From: DASQGA01 sp035535315
GTDB taxonomy: Bacteria > Actinomycetota > Thermoleophilia > Gaiellales > Gaiellaceae
DNA length: 17,677 nucleotides
Assembly (NCBI GenBank): GCA_035535315.1
Contig: DATLQD010000090.1
Coordinates: 1 to 17,677 of the forward strand
Reading direction: 5' to 3'
The position numbers and the translations under genes are program-made. Positions 14,212-17,677 of this stretch are shown here, in pieces. The notes beneath the pieces are model-generated. The model worked only from the letters and a program-made list of their open reading frames with translations. It was not told where the DNA came from and did no database searches. Position 1 is the stretch's first letter, and each line of letters opens with the position of its first letter.

Positions 14212-15657
14212 CTACTCCGAGAACCTCGTTGTCACGGCCTGCTGGGGCTGGCCGCCGAAGACGTGGTCGGTGATCCCGGCGGGCCAGAACGAGAGCGCCA
14301 GGAGGGCGATCACCAGCATCCCGACCAGGCTTGTCTCGCCCGGTCGCAGATCGAGCGCAGCGTCCGGAACCATGGTCCCGACGTCGCGATGGAGGACGGC
14401 GGAGACGAGCCGGAGGACGTACATGGCCGCCAAAACCATCGCAGCGGCGCCGACCACCGCCCAGCCCCAGCCGACCGGGAAGATGCCGTTCAGGACGAGG
14501 AACTCCCCCGCGAACGCGGTCGATCCGGGCACGGCCAGAGCGACGACGCCGACGACGATGAAGAGCGTCGCGAGCACGGGCCGCCCGCGGGCCATTCCTC
14601 CGAGGAGGTGAAGGTCGCCGGTCGCAGTTCGCCGCTCGACCGTTCCCGCCAGCAGGAAGAGCGAGGCGGAGATGAGCCCGTGATTCACCATCTGGAGCAG
14701 CGCGCCGTTCAGTCCCGAGTCGTTGAAGGCGAAGAGCCCGATCACGATCAGGCACATCTGGGCGAGGCTCGAGTAGGCGATGACGCCTCGCACGTCGGGC
14801 GCCCGGAAGGCGAGGAGCGAACCGTAGACGAGCCCGATCGACGCGAGGACGAGGACGACGGTCCGCCAGTCGGCCACCTGCTCGGGGAACGAGGGCAAGA
14901 CAATCCGGAGGAGCCCGTAGGCGGCCGTCTTCGAGACGACGCCGGAGAGGAGCGCCGACACCTCCGCCGGGGCTTCGCGATAGGCATCAGGCAGCCAGCC
15001 GTGGAAGGGCCAGAGCGGTGCCTTCACGGCGAACGCGATCACGAAGCCGAGGAAGATCCAGGTGCTGTCGCTCGTCCCGAGCTCCGTCATGTCGAAGCTG
15101 CCGCGGTCAAGGCCGAAGGCGATGATCGCGACCAGCATGAGGAGCGAGCCGCCCATCGTGTAGACGATGAACTTGATCGTTGCGCCCGTCCTTCCGGCGC
15201 CGCCCCAGACCCCGATCAGCACGTAGAGCGGGATGAGCATCGCCTCGAAGAAGACGTAGAAGAGGAGCAAATCCTGGGCCGTGAAGACGCCCACGGTGGC
15301 GCCCGTCAGGAAGAGGAGGAGGCCGAAATAGGCACCCGGCCGGACGCGGCCCGCCCACATGCCGTAGCCGATCGACGCGACCGCGACGAGCGCGGTCAGC
15401 CCAACGAGCCAGAGCGAGAAGTCGTAGAGGCCGACCTTGTAGGAGACGCCGAGGTCCGAGAACCAGGTCCGCTCCGCGTCGTACTGGAGCCCCGAGATCC
15501 CGAAGTCGAAGTTGACCACCGTCCCAACCCACAGCGCGAGCTCTCCGAGCGCGACCAGCAGCGCGAGCCCACCGGCGGCGGTGCTCGTCCGCCAGGGCAG
15601 GATCCAGAGGACGAGTGCGCCTGCGAACGGCAGGACGATGAGGGCGGTCGTGATCAT
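14212..15657 (-). CDS. nuoM: NADH-quinone oxidoreductase subunit M
   Basis: Proton-pumping antiporter-like subunit of complex I, 481 aa, typical length, with about fourteen membrane helices. Expected residues are visible: Glu138 (F-F-E-A-M-L-I-P) in TM5, Lys212 and His219 (A-V-K-A-P-L-W-P-F-H-G-W-L-P-D-A) in TM7, Lys243 (V-S-K-T-A-A-Y-G) in TM8, His326 (V-N-H-G-L) and Glu385 (A-F-A-G-E-F) in TM12. Glu rather than Lys at the last site is the mark of subunit M as against L and N. The loop usually holding D-I-K-R carries D-V-R-G (288-291). The ATG at 15657 overlaps the nuoL stop by one base (TGATG). The open frame runs on to 16167, but that part is shadow of nuoL. Confidence 0.97.
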   Translation of the reverse strand: MITTALIVLPFAGALVLWILPWRTSTAAGGLALLVALGELALWVGTVVNFDFGISGLQYDAERTWFSDLGVSYKVGLYDFSLWLVGLTALVAVASIGYGMWAGRVRPGAYFGLLLFLTGATVGVFTAQDLLLFYVFFEAMLIPLYVLIGVWGGAGRTGATIKFIVYTMGGSLLMLVAIIAFGLDRGSFDMTELGTSDSTWIFLGFVIAFAVKAPLWPFHGWLPDAYREAPAEVSALLSGVVSKTAAYGLLRIVLPSFPEQVADWRTVVLVLASIGLVYGSLLAFRAPDVRGVIAYSSLAQMCLIVIGLFAFNDSGLNGALLQMVNHGLISASLFLLAGTVERRTATGDLHLLGGMARGRPVLATLFIVVGVVALAVPGSTAFAGEFLVLNGIFPVGWGWAVVGAAAMVLAAMYVLRLVSAVLHRDVGTMVPDAALDLRPGETSLVGMLVIALLALSFWPAGITDHVFGGQPQQAVTTRFSE

Positions 15658-17564
15658 CAGGTGACCGCCAGGAAGACGATGGTGATCACCGCGAGCCCTG
15701 TTGCGAGCGCGAGCGCGTAGGAGCGGACGAGCCCGGTCTGCGCCGCAGCGACCCGGCCGGCAAGGAGGCGGACCCCGCCGCCGAGACCCGTCAGTGACCG
15801 CAGAACGAGCGGGCGCTCCACGAAGCGCGTGAGGCCTGTCGCGAGGCGGGTACTCGGTTCGTAAAAGACGACGTCGTAGGCCTCGTCGAAGTAGAGCTTC
15901 CGCTCGAGGGCGGTCGCCGCCCACGGCCAGCGGCGGCGAGCGCGGGCAGGTCCGTAGCCCCGCCGCCCGTACAACGACCAGGCGAGCCAGATGCCGGCGA
16001 GCGAAAGGCCAAGCGCCGCGAGGGCAGAAAAGAGCGCTGTCGAGCCGGACGCCTCCTCGATGGACTCGGCCACGGGGTTGATCCAGTCGTCGATCGCGTG
16101 CCAGGCGCCGGGGATCTGGAGCCACCCACCGATGACCGACAGGACGGCGAGCACCGCGACAGGCCACACCATCGCGAACGGGCCCTCAAACTGCTCCCTG
16201 TGCAGGTGCTCGCGCACGAAGCCCGACGGCTCGCCGCGAAAGACTATGAAGAGGAGACGGAAGGTGTAGAGGCCGGTCAGGAAGGCGCCAAACGCTCCGG
16301 CGCCCCAGAGTGACCATCCGAGCGTGCCTTCATTCGCGGCGCTTGCAAGGATCGCGTCCTTCGAGAAGAAGCCCGCGAAAGGAGGGATCGCGGCGAGTGC
16401 GAGCGCGCCCACCAGGAAGAAGCGGTACGTCCAGGGCAGGGCGCGGCCGAGCCCGCCCATCTTCCGGATGTCCTGCTCACCGGCGAGTGCGTGGATGACG
16501 ATGCCGGCCGCCAAGAAGAGAAGCGCCTTGAAAAAGGCGTGCGTCATCAGGTGGAAGAGGCCGGCGCCGTACGCACCCAGCCCGACGCCCACGAACATGT
16601 AGCCGATCTGGCTCATCGTCGAGTAGGCGATCACCCGCTTGATGTCGGTCTGGACGAGGGCGATCAGCCCGGCCACGACGATCGTGGCGCCGCCAAGAAT
16701 CGCGGCCAGGTGCTGGATGTCGGGGGCGAGCTCGAAGAGCGTGTGCGTGCGGGCGATCAGGTAGACGCCGGCCGTCACCATCGTCGCCGCATGGATGAGC
16801 GCGCTGACCGGGGTCGGGCCTTCCATCGCGTCGGGCAGCCACGTGTGGAGCGGGATCTGAGCGGATTTCGCCACCGCGCCGCCGAGGAGACCGAGCGCGA
16901 CGAGCGCAGAGAGTGTCGTCCCGTCCCCGAGTGCCTCCGGAGCCTGGTCGAAGACCGTGGCGAAGTCGAGCGCGCCGACGTGTTGGGCGAGGATGAAGAG
17001 GGCGAGCGCGAAGGTCGCGTCCCCGACCGCGTTCATGATGAACGCCTTTTTGCCCGCCGCCACCGCCGTCTCCCGCTGGTGCCAGAAGTTAATCAAGAGG
17101 TAGGAGGAGAGCCCGACCATCCCCCAGCCCGCGAGCAGGAGGAGGAGGTTCCCAGACTGGACGAGCAGGAGCATCGAGAAGAGGAAGAGCGCCTTATAGG
17201 CGTGGTAGCGCCGCTCCTCGACGTCGCCTCGCATGTAGCCGACCGCGTACGAGAGGATCAGGAAGCCCACTCCCGAGACGACCAGCATCATGAAGACGGA
17301 CAGCGGGTCGACGACGACGTCGAGCTCGATCCGGAAGTCTCCGGCCGAGAGCCAGGTCCAGAGAGTCGACCCGTGTCCGACGCGCTCCTCCGGCTCCTCT
17401 CCCAGGAGGACGACGAGGCAAATCACCGAGGCGACGAACGACACGAAGGCGGCGAGCGAGGCGAGCACTCCGGCCGCGAAACCTGGAATCCGGTCGCCCG
17501 CGAGCGCGATCAGGACGACCGCGACGGCAGGCGAGACAAGGCAGATCCAGGCGGCAACGTCCAC
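15657..17564 (-). CDS. nuoL: NADH-quinone oxidoreductase subunit L
   Basis: Largest antiporter-like subunit of complex I, 635 aa, at the distal end of the membrane arm, with the long lateral helix and extra C-terminal membrane helix typical of NuoL. The core motif A-K-S-A-Q-I-P-L-H-T-W-L-P-D-A-M-E-G-P-T-P-V-S-A-L-I-H lies at 232-258 and includes Lys233, His240 and His258. D-I-K-R is at 307-310, Lys346 in A-F-F-K-A-L-L-F, and Lys402 in F-F-S-K-D-A-I. In TM5, however, the usual W-E-x-V-G-L reads W-G-M-V-G-L: the conserved Glu is Gly148 (codon GGG, 17123-17121). Otherwise the protein is intact. The GTG start at 17564 has GAGGGG 5 nt upstream, within the end of nuoK; the gap to nuoK is one base. 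Confidence 0.97.
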   Translation of the reverse strand: MDVAAWICLVSPAVAVVLIALAGDRIPGFAAGVLASLAAFVSFVASVICLVVLLGEEPEERVGHGSTLWTWLSAGDFRIELDVVVDPLSVFMMLVVSGVGFLILSYAVGYMRGDVEERRYHAYKALFLFSMLLLVQSGNLLLLLAGWGMVGLSSYLLINFWHQRETAVAAGKKAFIMNAVGDATFALALFILAQHVGALDFATVFDQAPEALGDGTTLSALVALGLLGGAVAKSAQIPLHTWLPDAMEGPTPVSALIHAATMVTAGVYLIARTHTLFELAPDIQHLAAILGGATIVVAGLIALVQTDIKRVIAYSTMSQIGYMFVGVGLGAYGAGLFHLMTHAFFKALLFLAAGIVIHALAGEQDIRKMGGLGRALPWTYRFFLVGALALAAIPPFAGFFSKDAILASAANEGTLGWSLWGAGAFGAFLTGLYTFRLLFIVFRGEPSGFVREHLHREQFEGPFAMVWPVAVLAVLSVIGGWLQIPGAWHAIDDWINPVAESIEEASGSTALFSALAALGLSLAGIWLAWSLYGRRGYGPARARRRWPWAATALERKLYFDEAYDVVFYEPSTRLATGLTRFVERPLVLRSLTGLGGGVRLLAGRVAAAQTGLVRSYALALATGLAVITIVFLAVT

Positions 17565-17565
17565 G

Positions 17566-17677
17566 TCAGCCCCTCAGGGTCCTGAGCTTGTCGACGTCCA
17601 GCTCGACGTGCTTCCGCGACATCGCCACGATGAGGCCGAGGCCGACCACGGCCTCCGAGGCTGCGACCACCATCACG
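17566..17677 (-). CDS. nuoK: NADH-quinone oxidoreductase subunit K (C-terminal part)
   Basis: The frame runs off the window edge; 36 codons and a TGA stop are visible. The peptide V-M-V-V-A-A-S-E-A-V-V-G-L is the last membrane helix of NuoK, with the conserved Glu of the proton path in A-S-E-A, followed by a hydrophilic end (D-V-D-K-L-R-T-L-R-G) of the usual actinobacterial-type length. The stop lies one base before the nuoL GTG, in keeping with the universal nuoK-L-M-N order. This would be the small membrane subunit, about 100 aa when complete. Confidence 0.88.
   Translation of the reverse strand, partial: VMVVAASEAVVGLGLIVAMSRKHVELDVDKLRTLRG

Noticed and set aside
13522..15720. Long plus-strand open frame (732 codons) across nuoN and nuoM
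   Set aside because: It is antisense to two unmistakable complex I genes. Its product is almost all Glu, Asp, Arg, Gly and Pro, the usual result of reading high-GC codons in the opposite frame.
15658..16167. N-terminal extension of nuoM to 651 aa
   Set aside because: The first 170 codons are nuoL read in another frame; the NuoM family sequence starts at the ATG at 15657, which overlaps the nuoL stop.
16491..17585. Plus-strand open frame (364 codons) opposite nuoL
   Set aside because: Antisense shadow of nuoL with a charged low-complexity product and no recognisable domain.
1..17677. tRNA, rRNA, CRISPR array, insertion sequence or attachment site
   Set aside because: No cloverleaf-like tRNA, rRNA segment, regularly spaced repeats, transposase or flanking direct repeats were seen on either strand by reading. 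A covariance-model scan was not possible here.

Overview
The window is high-GC bacterial chromosome, densely packed with short intergenic gaps, GTG and TTG starts, and many stop/start overlaps. The gene families and base composition suggest an actinobacterium, perhaps of the Thermoleophilia (Gaiellales/Solirubrobacterales) type. That placement is inference from composition and gene style; no rRNA or marker gene fixes it. I see no mobile element, CRISPR array, tRNA or rRNA.

Layout, left to right. (a) 59-1081 (+) encodes a secreted gluzincin metallopeptidase. It converges on a YtcJ-type amidohydrolase (1120-2769, -) across a bidirectional hairpin. (b) 2874-3341 (+) encodes a small secreted protein with four cysteines. 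(c) 3350-5046 (-) is an ABC-2 exporter pair, ATPase then permease, joined by ATGA. (d) 5068-5799 (+) encodes a shortened malate/L-lactate dehydrogenase-family protein. It diverges from the ABC operon over a 21-bp gap holding one symmetrical -10-like element (TAGGGTA) exactly 8 nt from each start codon. (e) 7658-5796 (-) is a three-gene overlapping unit: UPF0173 metallo-beta-lactamase-fold hydrolase, an unrecognised 104-aa protein, and a DUF1028 protein with a C-terminal putative peptidoglycan-binding part. (f) 7732-8106 (+) encodes a small four-helix membrane protein whose 3' end overlaps the cyclase gene by 72 nt. (g) 11347-8035 (-) is an overlapping unit of a cyclic-nucleotide-binding protein, a flavin-dependent oxidoreductase and a membrane-anchored class III adenylate cyclase. 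(h) 17677-11396 (-) is the distal end of the respiratory complex I operon (nuoK partial, nuoL, nuoM, nuoN), followed without a gap by a mercuric reductase/lipoamide dehydrogenase-like flavoprotein.

Taken together, the right half places proton-pumping NADH dehydrogenase genes, a coupled disulfide-type flavoenzyme, and then a cAMP sensor/flavoprotein/cyclase module in one strand-consistent run. This suggests, but does not prove, a link between redox state and cyclic-nucleotide signalling. The most notable points are that three-gene cAMP-redox unit, the loss of the usual TM5 glutamate in NuoL, the flavoprotein appended to nuoN, and the shared symmetrical promoter of the divergent leaderless pair.
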